Shown here: piece after piece, positions 1-11,480 of the stretch
Layout: each line of letters opens with the position of its first letter
How positions within the stretch are numbered: position 1 is the stretch's first letter
The notes under the pieces: generated by a model
What the model was told of the DNA's origin: nothing
The model's input: the letters and a program-made list of their open reading frames with translations, nothing else
Databases searched by the model: none
Assembly: GCA_004026145.2 (NCBI GenBank)
Contig: CP034975.1
Span: 19,622,191-19,686,190, forward strand
Direction of reading: 5' to 3'
DNA: 64,000 nt
Origin: Takifugu bimaculatus
Lineage: Eukaryota > Chordata > Actinopteri > Tetraodontiformes > Tetraodontidae
Translations under genes and position numbers: made by a program

Positions 1-871
1 AGAAAAAAAAGGACTTGTGTAGCCACATACAACATTTCCAGGGCTGATAATTACAGTAAATATGCATATAATTCATATAAAAATGATTAAAAGTAAACAC
101 ATGGTTCCAATTCTCTTTAATCTTCACAAATACACTTCAGCGTAGTCATAGACTGACAAAAGAAAACACCACAGTGCTCTTTGCAGGAGAATAAGAGCTC
201 TTTCATTCCTGAATATTCTGTGTTATAATCACGGCTGAATGAACCAAGGGTTAATCAGGCGAAGGTCGCGTGGGACCATTCATTAATCACAGACCAAAAA
301 TGTGTCTGACAACCATTCTTTCCTCATTGTTGGGGGAATGGGAAGCTAAAGATTAGTGTATTTACATTTAGCCAGGTGTTACACCAGAACTGGATGCCCT
401 GATGAGCTCAGGATTAGCATCATTAGCATTATCATCATCATTAGCAATGGAGATAGATTTTAAGGCTTTATAGTGAAATAAAAACTCCCACTTCGCTTTG
501 TGTTCTTCTTGGAATCAAACTTGCTCAGCTCCTTTTCTTCCCTAACCCAACACATAGCTCATGAATCCCAAAAGAAAGATTTAAAACATTGCCAAATCTT
601 GCTCTTTTTACAGACTGAATTATGACTGTAGCTTTTGCCATTTTTTTTTTTGTTTACTTTTTGTGGCAAATGAGATTGAAGCTTTTCTCCTGCGGCTACA
701 CACACCTCCATGCATGCATCATTTTAACAAAAATGTGAAATTATTCCAGTGAAATGTGCAGATTTACATGTGTTTCTTTGTTTACAGATGATGCGCTTTT
801 TTCTATATACGTAGCTCTCTGTGTTGTTCAGCTAATAAAGTGTAGTCAATTGTCTTTCCTCCTTCTCTCAG
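1..871 (+). other. shisa9: 3' part of the last intron of shisa9
   Basis: AT-rich sequence without a recognisable exon. It ends in a pyrimidine-rich tract (about 851-869) and an AG at 870-871, which is the acceptor for the terminal shisa9 exon. The open frame that continues upstream of 872 to an ATG at 754 is intronic: its residues do not resemble the Shisa family, and homology starts right at the acceptor. A short ATC/ATT-rich stretch near 415-445 is simple sequence. Upstream shisa9 exons (signal peptide, cysteine-rich domain, membrane segment) lie outside the window. Confidence 0.8.
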
Positions 872-1749
872 CTGCCAAGTACAATGGTGAAATCTACAAG
901 CGCCGGCTGATGGTTGAGCTACCAACAAAAGGTGGACTTCCTCTTCAGCCAATGGGCAACTCAAGACCTTCCCTTGGCAACATGTCATCGATGACACCCC
1001 CAATGACGACAAACCCTATGGCATCCAACCCAATGATTTCCAATACCATGAACCCCAACATCACTCAGATGAACTCTGTGGCCCCAATGCCATCTATGAT
1101 GCCCATGACCTCTATGACACCCATGACTTCCCTCGCCCCAATGTCGACCATGACACCCATGACTTCTCTGGGTCCACTGACTCCCGAGCCGGTGGCCACC
1201 TATATCACAGAGATGCCCAACATCTCTGCCGTGTCAACACTCCCAACAGAACGCCACATTGCCGGTGTGGGAGGAGGAGGTGGACTCAAACCGAATGGCC
1301 ACAAACCCAAAAGTACCCACGGTCACGTTGCCCACACCTCCCACGGCTTTCACAGCTCTCACACTCATGTTCACAGCCACAGTAGCAAGTCGCCAGGACT
1401 TGGGGCTCCCTCCCTGGCACACATGGCTGGGACAATGCCAGGCGGCACATCTCTGGGCATCTCCAGGGCTGCTGGGACCACATTTGGCTCCAGCTCTGCG
1501 ACAATGGGCCGTCCATTGGCTTACAGTTCTAACACAATTGCAGCTGGGCATGCGATGGGGCTGGGGCTAAAGGGCTGGGATGGGACTGAGACGGTTGGCC
1601 GGAGGAAGAACTACGGGCACAAGAGGCCTCAATGCACCATTCTGGAGCCAAACCCACTCCACGGCAGCAGAGGCCACAGCCACAGCCAGCATTACCTGCC
1701 CACGCAGCCCTACTTTGTGACCAACAGTAAAACAGAAGTGACTGTGTGA
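872..1749 (+). CDS. shisa9: Terminal coding exon of Shisa9-type AMPA-receptor auxiliary subunit (CKAMP44), cytoplasmic tail
   Basis: SHISA9 is a single-pass membrane protein of excitatory synapses that binds AMPA-type glutamate receptors and changes their desensitisation and recovery. This exon encodes only the distal cytoplasmic tail: 291 residues plus two bases of a split first codon, after an AG acceptor at 870-871. The start (KYNGEIYKRRLMVELPTKGG) aligns with the human 'DDFYTKRRHLAELAAKGN' segment. A later block (RPLAYSS, LKGWDG, RRKNY) matches human HPLAY/FKGWDP/RRQAY. The end, QPYFVTNSKTEVTV, is nearly identical to human SHISA9 and carries the EVTV PDZ ligand that binds PSD-95-type scaffolds. 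Between these lie a Met/Pro/Thr-rich stretch, a Gly run and a His/Ser-rich stretch that have no counterpart in the human protein as I recall it. SHISA6 shares the EVTV end, so the paralogue call rests partly on snx29 being the neighbour. Stop TGA is at 1747-1749. Confidence 0.88.
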
Positions 1750-4700
1750 GAACGGGAGAGCAAAGGAAAGGATTCATGTGGGGTGGTGGCACAAGTCAAG
1801 TCATGAGCTATGACACCAACTCCCTTGTTGGACACGTGCGGATCTGTGTGTGTATTTGTGTGACTCGTTGGTATACCAGTCAGTATAGTGGGACAATTGG
1901 TCCGAGTCCCACCAATCAAATCACAGGACAGATGTTTGCGGTCATGAAGTTGGCGTCTGACTCGGTGGCATCTAAGATCATAAACCAAACGGCCTACAGA
2001 GCGGAGATGTCGGTGCACATGTAGTGACTCACAGCCAAAATCGGCTCCTTCATGATAACAACATTTAACAGTGCGACGCAAGGCTGATGAAGCGGAAGGT
2101 TGCTGATAGAAAACTGGACTGAATAAATGACTCTGAAGCGAGAGGCAGCACAGCATCACAGGAAAAGTGGGGGGAAAAAACCCTATTTATCTGCCGACCT
2201 CACATCAAGAATTCTGCTCATCAGGCATCAAATGGTTTGGAAGAAATGACAGTCCTTTCTGTTTCACCCCAATCCTCCGAGGGCTTTGGAAGAGACGCTC
2301 ATGGTGAGGGTGCTGGGCTTCAGACTGCAGGCATGTAAGGCTTTGTACTCTGGCTTTTCAGAAGCGCCTTCTTAAAGCTCTGCAGCTGAAGGTCGCCGTT
2401 TTCCACGCGGCTCCAGGACATAGAAGCTGTCACACTGCCATTGTTCTGGCCTGAGACTCATCATGGGGACGGGTGGCCTCCGGAATGGATGAGGAAGCAG
2501 GGAGGCAGCATCTGCCAGTGCGAGCAGAGTTTCCTTGGAGCACGATTCTCATTCACGCAAATGCACACATGTACACTCACACACGTGCGTGGTGTTGTTA
2601 TAGAAGAACATTTCCTGTACACATACCATACCCTGGATTTGAAAATAATATGAGACGTTAACATGAAATATGAGTAAAATGCACACAGGCTGATATTTTA
2701 ATTTATACATATTTGTTGTCTTTCAGATTGATATTTTTAGATAGAAATAGTTCAGTAAGTATTGTAGGTGCCCCCCTGACTTTTTACTGACTGAAACTGT
2801 CTTTGGAGCGTCTGTGAATGGCCATATTGACACTATTGCTCTCTTAACTCAGAGTCCGGTAATTGTTTTATTGTGCCAATCAGAATTTAGTTTGGTCAAG
2901 TGTGTATTAAGTGGATTGGCCAAAGGTGTGCAGGAATTTCCTGTTCAATGACATTAAAATCCCAGATCGAGGACTTCGCCTGAAGAACCCTCTGCTGTAT
3001 GTATGGTGATATTGCAGCCATCAGTATTTCACATTTAGAAGTTCCAAGAAAATACCAAGAAATATCAAAAACACCACATTCCATTTACGCTAATGGGCGG
3101 CACAGCAAACTACGCTAGCTTATATCCTCCACTCTACTGAAGCTTTGGCTGTACAAAAAGCAAGAAAAAAAGCACAAGAATCTGGGTTACGTGAATCAAA
3201 CCTTTAAAAAAAATGAAATCCTTAATTCTGACAAATAAGGCAAATATTGAAATCTTCTGCAAGTCTGATTGCTGCCGTAACAGAGAGATTAAGAGTTAGA
3301 ATTCTGACTTTGTTATCTGTGTGCTGCTTCCACCTCTTCACTGTTGAGACTAAGATGCATTTTTGATGCTAACGAGCTGCCGTTTATCCTCATGCACAAA
3401 TTTAGAGGACTGGCCTCCACCAGTACCAGTTTGTGATGGTATTTATGACAGAGATGAGGCAAGACAATAAACAACAACAACAAAAAACATGGAACTATAA
3501 GCATTAATTCATTTGGCCCATTTTGTCGGTCGCTTCAGAAAACAAAAATAACCTCCCGCCGCTCCAAAGGTCACATGACTGCAAGTCTGATACCAAAATA
3601 AACTCATGGAACAAGCTTTCACATGTCACCAGAGCGTTCAAAGGTGTCACCTCCGTACACTCTCACATACACACACAGTCGCACACTTGAAACATCACAG
3701 GATGGACTCTGCTCTCTCTGTGCTACCACAATACGGAGCGGCAGGCGTCATCGCAGCAGGACAAGTCAATACTGCTCCTGCGCCTCTTCTTCATGAAAGA
3801 CTACGAAACTCCAGACTTTGGCCCTCTGTAGCGATTAACTGTTGAGATTTTTAATCCGTATATCCTCCTTCACTCCTTTTGCTTCTGATTGAATGGAAAC
3901 ATCTTCGGAGCAAAAACAAACCTGATGACAAAGGAGTGCAGCGAGGAGGAGACGCTGAATAATTGCTTCAGGCCCCTCACATCAATGGGAAAGGTGTTTT
4001 TTTTTTAATGTTTGTATGTTTCAATCTAAATTTGGAAAATTTGTTTCTTCAAAGTCAAAGAAGCAAAGCAAAGAAACCAAATCTCATGGAAATGAAGTTC
4101 GGGATCCCATAAATCTGCATGAATTTAACAAGAACCCTTTGTGAAGTTTTTGTTTACCACTTCTATCCCCAGTGTTTACTTCTTTCTTTCCATGTCAGCT
4201 GGTGGTATTGTTGAGAAGCAGGTCGATGTTTGCTCTGGATACACATTATCGGACCCAGTTGACACAAACCCCAAAGCAGAGAGCTGGAAATATAAACCCT
4301 TCTTGCCCCCCAGTGCTGCCCCGTTCTTAAAGCTCATTCAGGAAAAAATAAAAATCAGCCACTGGAACAATAGAAAGTGGGCAGGGTTGCGGAAACAGTC
4401 GGTAAACTAAAGGGGCCTTTTCCCTCACTGAGAGGAAGCGGAGCATTGGTCGCACAGGCAGCGTCATGGTTGAAGGGGTCAGGGCCGCAGATGAGTGGGT
4501 TGAGGAGGCAGTCGTGTCTGACATTTTGATCAGCGCTAGCCAGACAAAAAAAATAAAATAAAACACAGCAGAACAGCAAGGACAGCGGTGCAGAGCAACC
4601 AGTGTGGTTACAGAGCCAAACACTTTCTGCTCGTTTATGGGGATGAACATATGAATCCTCTTTTCTGCATTTTGACAATTTGGGACTAAAATAATGACGT

Positions 4701-7412
4701 TCAGCTTGTGCAACAATATTATCAAAATAATAATAGTCAAAATTAACTGGAAAACCAAAAACCTTCTTTGAGTCCTTTCAACATTATAGATGTGTTAATT
4801 GTTGATACTGGGCTTAACTGGTTTGCATTGCTAAACTACATTTGCTTATTTTACATTTGGCACTTTTTTATTTGAACTTCACCTCCTCCTCTTCTAAACC
4901 AGTCTGATGCCCTGACAAATAGGAGGAGACGATCATGTACGTATGTCTTGTTTATCCAACTGCTAGCCTGCTAATAAGAGATTATCTGCTTTATAAATTG
5001 TTTTTGTGATTGTTTTAGTAGAACTTTAGAGAAAGTTCCATCAACAAGCACCACTATTGTGGGCATTTCAGGATTGCTCAGTGATTGCTTGTCGTTTCCA
5101 TCCCATTCAGCTGTTGATTAGGCTTCAGGTCTAGGACCGCCCACAGTTTAAAGAGGGTCTTTATTATGAATCATTATGACTTGTTTTTAATCCCTGTCAG
5201 AATGGGCTTTGGGTCTGAAGTGGAGGCAGAGATGAAAACAGCCTCATTTTAGAAATTAGACCCCCCTGAGATGGCATACTGGCTCAGTAGTAACAGTTCG
5301 GAGCAGGAATCAGGCCACTGGAGCATGCAGCATGAGGGCACATGGTATAAATGTTTAAGCTAAATGTGTTTGTGGCCTTGTGATCTGGACCAAGACCTTT
5401 GCTTTTGGCTTTTTCAATGATGCATTTGAGGGAGATCAAGGACTTCTTTCGCTCCAATAATGTACTAAAAGCAGTTTTCACTATCACATTTGTGCTGTTC
5501 AGTGAGGAAAATTGCTGTTATCTACAAACCACATCGTCACATTGTTGGGTTGTTTTTTTTTCAGAACAGATCCGTAGGGCAGGAGAGCTTACATTCATCT
5601 TTGCAAATGCCTTTGCAGTTTGCTGAGAGGATGTGTGGAAGAAATAAGAAATTAAAGCTGGACTTATTTGAAAAAAGAAAAGAAAATGAAGTCATATTGA
5701 TGGATGGATGGATGGATGGATGGATGGATGGATGGATGGATGGATGGATGGATGGATGGACGGACTACAAAAGGTTATACCTCCCCTTCTTCACGCAGAT
5801 GTGCAGGTCATGGGGGATTTGAAATGGAGGATTATGGTTCATCTTGTGTTCATGTAAAACAGTAACCCTGATGAGATGAGTGGTGCTTGAATAAAGCTCA
5901 GGGGAACAGACTGCCGCTGGGAGGAAGGCACACGGAGGAATATCTACCAGGAACTTTCAGTAAAAACAGGAGAGCTGCATTGGGAATGTGTTTTGTCCCA
6001 CAGTGGGAAGGAGAGGGACCTACTGTCCACACTTTTAATTATGCATAGCTGCAAAAATATAAGTGAGGCACAGCCTGAGAGCATGAGGAGTACCATTTAG
6101 AATACTGTGAATAAAAGATGACTGTTGGCTCACACACATATAAACGCTCATCAGCGTCACATTTATCAGCGAATTCTCTGATTTGTATGGGCCCCTGTAA
6201 GTGTCGGTTCCACCCAGCTGCTCTGATGTGTCAGCTTTGGGCTGCGGCATTTGCAGGTTGCATACAGGTGACGCAACTGAACGTTCTGTAATGTTCCCTG
6301 TGTGTGAAGGGCAGAAAGTCTGTTTTCCTCTCATGCAAAAAAACGCAGTATTTTTCCTCTTAAGTATAGCAGGAGGCAGCTGTGATGAGTGGAATATGTA
6401 CAGTATGTGCGGAACGACACCAAAGGGCTCAATCACAGGTGACATTTGACCCAGATTCTTCTCTAGTCTACTTTTGTTGCTCTTCGCTGGACTCACAAAC
6501 GGCTCATCAAGAGCAGCATCGGTATGGTCAAAAAAACCACACATATACATATATCAATATATTTGCTATATTATCAAAGAGTTTCTTGTCAGCTATGTTT
6601 ACGACTTTGTATAGCATCAGTCACCGGTCCAGAACTTTCAACTTATGCACACAGAAACAGCAGAGACGTTCTTCGCTCTGCAGCGCTCATCTGTTTTTAA
6701 AGGGTTCGCTTCTACTCTATCGTGTGCTTTGTACTGATCTTTTTTTTAACCATAAACCTGAATATCGTTATCGTTGACATCAATCACGAGACCTCTGCGT
6801 CAGTCCCGAGCGCAGGGATTTTTCCATCACCGTTGGAGGATCAATAAGCTATTTGTGATATGACTCCTGTCTGCTAGAAATGGTGTCCTTTTATAGAAGA
6901 GATCATTGATTAACTCATTTTGGTGTTAATCACACATTACATGCAAAATTATACCAGAACCGATTTTCTATTTTTGACGTCCAGACCAGTTTGTGGTGTT
7001 TATGCATATGTGTATATGTATACATATGGCCCCGACACTGCATCAATGTGTGACTCGTACAGCATATTTTCTATGGTAAAGCCCATCTCTCGCTATTGTT
7101 TGCACAGTAGCTTCTATTATGCACCGTGATGCCACGCTGTCATCTTCCTATTCACCCACTTTATAATTTGTGAGATTATGGAAAAGCTGTATTTTGGTAC
7201 TGTTCACTTGTTAGGAGAAAAAAATGAGATGCAGTATAGCCAATGTTTTAGTCCAAAAATATATGACCATAGTGTTGCTCTAAATCAGTCTGTTCTTTTT
7301 TTGGGGGGGGGTGACAGGGCTTTTTTTTGTTCTTCCTTTGAGTTGTTGATTTGCCATCTGATTGTTCTATATAAAACTTTCTTACGTGGCAATAAAAGAT
7401 GACTTCTGTAAA
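1750..7412 (+). other. shisa9: Probable 3' UTR and downstream region of shisa9
   Basis: No coding exon is recognisable here. AATAAA occurs at 2122-2127, which would give a short UTR, and again at 7391-7396, followed 15 bases later by a genomic run of about 14 A. The stretch before the second signal (about 6900-7400) is T-rich and UTR-like. The true end cannot be fixed without transcript data. A tetranucleotide microsatellite lies at about 5698-5762. Several open frames of 60-170 codons in this interval show no family resemblance and are not called. Confidence 0.4.
5698..5762. repeat. (GGAT)n tetranucleotide microsatellite
   Basis: About 16 uninterrupted units of a GGAT/ATGG tetranucleotide, ending where the run changes to 'ggacgg'. 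It is probably length-polymorphic. It lies within the candidate shisa9 3' UTR, where expansion would have no coding effect. Confidence 0.95.
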
Positions 7413-7424
7413 AAAAAAAAAAAT
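7391..7424 (+). terminator. Candidate distal poly(A) signal with adjacent A-tract
   Basis: AATAAA at 7391-7396 is followed by GATGACTTCTGT and then a run of about 14 A. The spacing to the A run (about 15 bases) is right for a cleavage site. The genomic A run could instead mark the end of a retroposed transcript inserted here. No downstream GT-rich element is obvious. Confidence 0.35.
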
Positions 7425-8649
7425 GTCCGCTCTGCTTTGTCTTTTGTCTGGATTATTTCGGTTCCTGCTATCTTTTGTTATTTATATCCGTCGTCAGAGC
7501 GAGGGTTTCACGTTACATGTTAAGCGGATGCTGACGGACTTGATTGGACGAACTCTGGACATTCCTATAAATAGCAGCAGAGAAAAATCAAGGCGACAGT
7601 CAGACATTGTTACATGCTGCTAAATTAACACCTTTTCATCTATTTTCACCCCTAACCTATTTAAAGTTTTGACGCTGAATAATGCTATTAGTTTTCAGTT
7701 CCCTGTATATCAATAGAATTCATAAAAAATAATAATTTAATGGCACTGAACCAAGCTTGGGTTCCACTGGGTTTGGATCGGGTTGAGAACCAGTTTTAAC
7801 TCCTCACCCAACTAACAACAGCAGACTTGAACAATAAGAATTTACAGGTGTGATCCAGGTTCCAGAGAGGAAACCGTTCAGGAGACAAAGCTAACCTGTG
7901 TCTCTTTAAGCCATCTGCTGCTACCTGAGCTGTCGACCACAAACTCCGGTCTTACCGCCACCACCATCAGCGTCCATCAGTAGGCTATTGTGTGCTCCAC
8001 CATCTCTAACGTGACCTCAGGGGAGGTGCAGGCTCTCTACGCCGACCTTTCTCAGTCTCGTGTGCCGGAGAGCTGGTGCAGGATCCAATCATCTTCAGAT
8101 GTTTTGACAGAGAGATCACACTGATTCTAATTATTACTCACACTCGGGTGGGGTATACAAAACAGTCTAATGATCCGTTTTACCCCCTACTTTCTTCTCG
8201 TCTGAGAATGGTTTTGTTTCTCAGACTTGTAATTTGTGGCCCATCATTTCCATCACATTCTACTCGTAGTTCTTTTCGGCTGTAGTTTGGAAAACTGAGA
8301 ACTTTGAAACTCCTATTTCATCTAGCGGGGCTGGGGACGGTCACCAGAAGGCCACCAGACATTGTGTGAGACAGCTTAATTTGACCCAGAAGGTTTATTC
8401 AACTATATTTCTTACAGTGATGAAAGGAAATGAAAATGGAAGAGAGGGTTTCCAGGAATTTTCAGGTTCTTTTTTTTTTTTTCATTTTCAGGACAAAGCT
8501 TAATCAGAGGTCAACAGGCACAGTGACTGCAGACTCTTTTTTTTGCTAGGCTAGTACGTGATGCCTGGAGCCTCTATAAAAGCAAAAACCTCCGCAGTAT
8601 TTCAGCTTAAACATCTGGATGAAACAGCAATACAAATAGTGGTGACAAG

Positions 8650-8683
<34 letters not shown>

Positions 8684-10640
8684 GAGAGAGAGACAGAGAG
8701 AGAAACAAAAGACATCCTGTTTTTTGGGGAATTGTGTGAATGAATGTCATGGCCCACAGCAGTAAAATACAGCATCTGTGAAACTGAACCTTTGTCTTCC
8801 AAAGCTTTAGATCAGGATCAGGAGTCAGAGTCTGAAGAGAAAAGAGTGAACAGCCTGAAGGGATCCGCAGATGGAGACCCAGGAACTCTCTTTGTTGTGT
8901 CTTAACGTCTTTGGTCTGAAATTTTGATCTCCAGCTCTGCTTTGCATTCAAAACCTTGCTGCATTTGTGGATTTGAAATGAAAAATGGAGCTCCAGTGAA
9001 GAACGTCTTTCATCAGGAACAGCAAATTTAAAAGGAAAACCAGAGCCCAGTTCACAAAGCTCCACTGAGTGAGATTTAGCACCATCTAATGGTGATAGTA
9101 CAAATAGGCAAACTACCCTTATTTCCTTAGAGGAAAAGAGCCGACTGACGCTGTTTGAGAAGCAAAATAAACAATCCAGAGGGTTCATACTGATGAACCA
9201 ACCCAAAGAGGAGCCTGTTATATTTGTGCACCTCCTTCTCTGTGTAAACATACAACATTTTTCTCCTCTCGGCTGGAAATCTTGTGGCGGGATTGACCTG
9301 CCAATCACCCTTCAGACTGCCTCTCCCTCATTCTCCTCTGTGAAAGACGCTCAGACACATGGTGGTCTCTAGGATTAAATGGACCCCACTGAGTCGGGCT
9401 CATCCAAACACCCACCCTGAGGGTAAATAACGTGGGCCATACAGGTGGGTATGTTCTTTAAATAACTGTCAGTCTATTGTCACTGTTAGCGTAACGGACA
9501 CAGGTCGTGTCAAAGTTGGACACAATTCTTCAGAGAAAAGTGTTGATGCCCACAAAGGGTTCAGATACGGATGTAACAGAGATGAGGCATCACTCAGTAA
9601 AGTTCACACATTGTGGCAACACTGCAGCACCAATACAGGTCAAATGATGAGGATAGTAAATTTTAGTGATGCTCCTGGTGCTGAAACTGCAGATAAATAT
9701 GCTCCTGACCCGCAGCTATATGGAGAATTTAACAATGGCATCAAATCACAGTGTGACCTTTGCATTTACAGGATCTTCATAACTGTGCAGCAGTTTAGAA
9801 ATGCCAGCAGGCTCCTGGCTCGCTTTTGCCTGCTTATTCGGGTCTCCAGGAGGAAGTTTCTCCAGCATTTCTTTTTAAAGTGAGGTTAAACTATGTTTCA
9901 CTTCACTGTTCAGGCATGACCGACAGAAGCCAGAAACTTATAGAGATGCAGGATGGTGAATCAGCGCACCCTACGGCGCAGACATGTGTGGAGTTCCAGG
10001 GCTGTGGCTCACTGGTGACCTCCACAGTGGTCCCTGCTGAGATCGCTGCCCCCGTGACACAGATACCCAGAAGAAAATGAGCGGCAATGAACCTTGAAAC
10101 ACATTATGGAGCTGGATGTGACTGGAATTATAATGCAGAGTTAGCCTGGCTGCTAGCACGTTCCGCTTTTATCCACCCCAGATGAAGTGTCACAGCTGAC
10201 AAAAAACAACCCTGATGTTCAGAACAAAATGGGGCGACTGCTCTTTAATCATTCCTGCTGATTAGACATCGCATCAGAGAACAGAACCAACTGCTGTCAG
10301 GGGTCACACAAACGTGTCCTGCTAACACGCATGTGTGTGTGAGAGAGAGAGTGGGGGGGGGGGGTGCACCTGGATACCAGATGGCTCATCAGCAGGTCTA
10401 TCTTTGTCCTCACTGACAGGAAATGGATCACTGAGGACCAGACTGTTACCTAATTACTACATGACCACACACACCTGTGTTAAAATAAACATGCAGCAGA
10501 AACACACCCTGACTTGCTGCACAAGCATGGAGGCGTGCGCAGAACTCTGTCAGGAAGGCCACCTCTGCTTTTCCCAGAGCACATTTCAGCCTGGGCTCTC
10601 AGACACCTCTTTATTTCCAGTTATCCCAGCATGCCCTTCT
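7425..10640. other. Intergenic, no gene seen
   Basis: A stretch around 7741-7800 has the 'gaacca...ggttgagaaccag' look of a decayed hAT-type transposon end, but this is weak. (TG)n followed by a GA-rich run lies at 8650-8706. The longest open frame (233 codons, - strand, 8607-9308) runs into the antisense of that microsatellite and resembles no protein I know. A short poly-G run is at about 10352-10362. Confidence 0.6.
8650..8706. repeat. (TG)n plus (GA)-rich compound microsatellite
   Basis: About 15 TG units (8650-8680) pass directly into an imperfect GAGA/GACA purine run. Compound dinucleotide repeats of this kind are common in fish genomes. Confidence 0.95.
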
Positions 10641-10642
10641 AA

Positions 10643-10651
10643 CCCCCCCCC

Positions 10652-10686
<35 letters not shown>

Positions 10687-10728
10687 TGCAAGCAATTGTC
10701 TCCATCACACCACACCTGACGCTTTATG

Positions 10729-10769
<41 letters not shown>

Positions 10770-11041
10770 CCTTGTACTCTAACGTTGTGAAGTTTCTTAG
10801 ACATAATGCATTACCGAGCTCCTAATCCTAACCCAAGCCATCTTAACTAACCCCCTTACCCCGACTTTAAACTAAACCTAACTTTAACCTAAAACTTAAA
10901 ACCATGTTATACCCCTCAAGCAATACTTTGAAGTTATGAGAACCAACCGAAATGTCCTCACTTCCCAATAACGTCCCCACTTTGCTAATAGAATGCAGAT
11001 TTTGGTACTCAGTAGCAAGTAAAACACACACACACACACAG
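10643..11041. repeat. Dispersed fish repeat flanked by (CA)n tracts
   Basis: Begins with a C run merging into (CA)n (10643-10684), followed by a second (CA)n at 10731-10768. Then comes a block rich in 'cctaacc', 'ctaaaccta' and 'ttaaccta' words (about 10820-10920) and 'gtcctcacttccc ... gtccccactttg' (about 10950-10985), and a final short (CA)n at 11025-11040. This arrangement of microsatellite, degenerate CCTAA-like words and 'gtccccac' is a familiar interspersed repeat of spiny-rayed fishes. It is not a telomeric array: the units are irregular. Confidence 0.65.
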
Positions 11042-11159
11042 CGCACTGCTTAATTTGATAGCATATGATCAGGATTATGCTTTCACTGCACTGCCACAGA
11101 AAACACCACACAGCTAAATTATCTGTGAAAAACAACTTGGAATTAATGTGCAAAATCTG

Positions 11160-11480
11160 TCAAGTGGCGCCGCGTCGCGTCTCCGTCTTTGCTTCTGCCC
11201 GTTTCGGTTCTCCATCCCTGAGCTGAATGACTCGTCTCGTTTCCACAGCGGAGGTAAGTCAGAGACGAATCTGCGCGGGTGAGGATTGATGACAGTTTTC
11301 GGCGTGACTCTGAGACAAAGTCACGTCCAACGTCTTACGGGACACCGATCAACAAAGCGCTTACGCTCTCGCACAAGCGTAATCAGCTGCCGGAGAGCAG
11401 ATGCCAGGTTCTGGCCTGGTAAACTTCGAAATTCCCAACTCTTGCCAGGGCCGTCCTGCCAAAACACAATCCCGTTAGCG
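11160..11480. promoter_or_regulatory. CpG-dense patch, possible orphan promoter or enhancer
   Basis: CpG is frequent here ('ggcgccgcgtcgcg', 'tctcgtctcgtttcc', 'gcgcgggtg', 'acgctctcgcac') in an otherwise CpG-poor region. A strong splice-donor consensus, GAG|GTAAGT, lies at 11251-11259. No coding frame is convincing. It could be the promoter and first exon of a noncoding transcript; there is no direct evidence for transcription. Confidence 0.25.

Noticed and set aside
754..871. ATG-initiated start of the shisa9 open frame
   Set aside because: The 39 codons before the acceptor at 870-871 are intronic. They lack Shisa resemblance, and the protein's true start lies in exons outside the window.
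1234..1551. Open frames on the opposite strand and in the alternate frame of the shisa9 exon
   Set aside because: They are shadows of a GC-rich coding exon; the Shisa9 frame explains the sequence.
5490..5822. Open frame encoding a Met-Asp-Gly-Trp repeat
   Set aside because: It is a translation of the GGAT microsatellite, not a gene.
8607..9308. 233-codon open frame on the - strand
   Set aside because: It has no recognisable domain, its C-terminal part is the antisense of a TG microsatellite (a Thr-His run), and there is no splice or promoter context.
10820..10920. CCTAA-like words suggesting an interstitial telomere
   Set aside because: The units are irregular, not (TTAGGG)n. The block fits a known type of fish interspersed repeat flanked by CA tracts.
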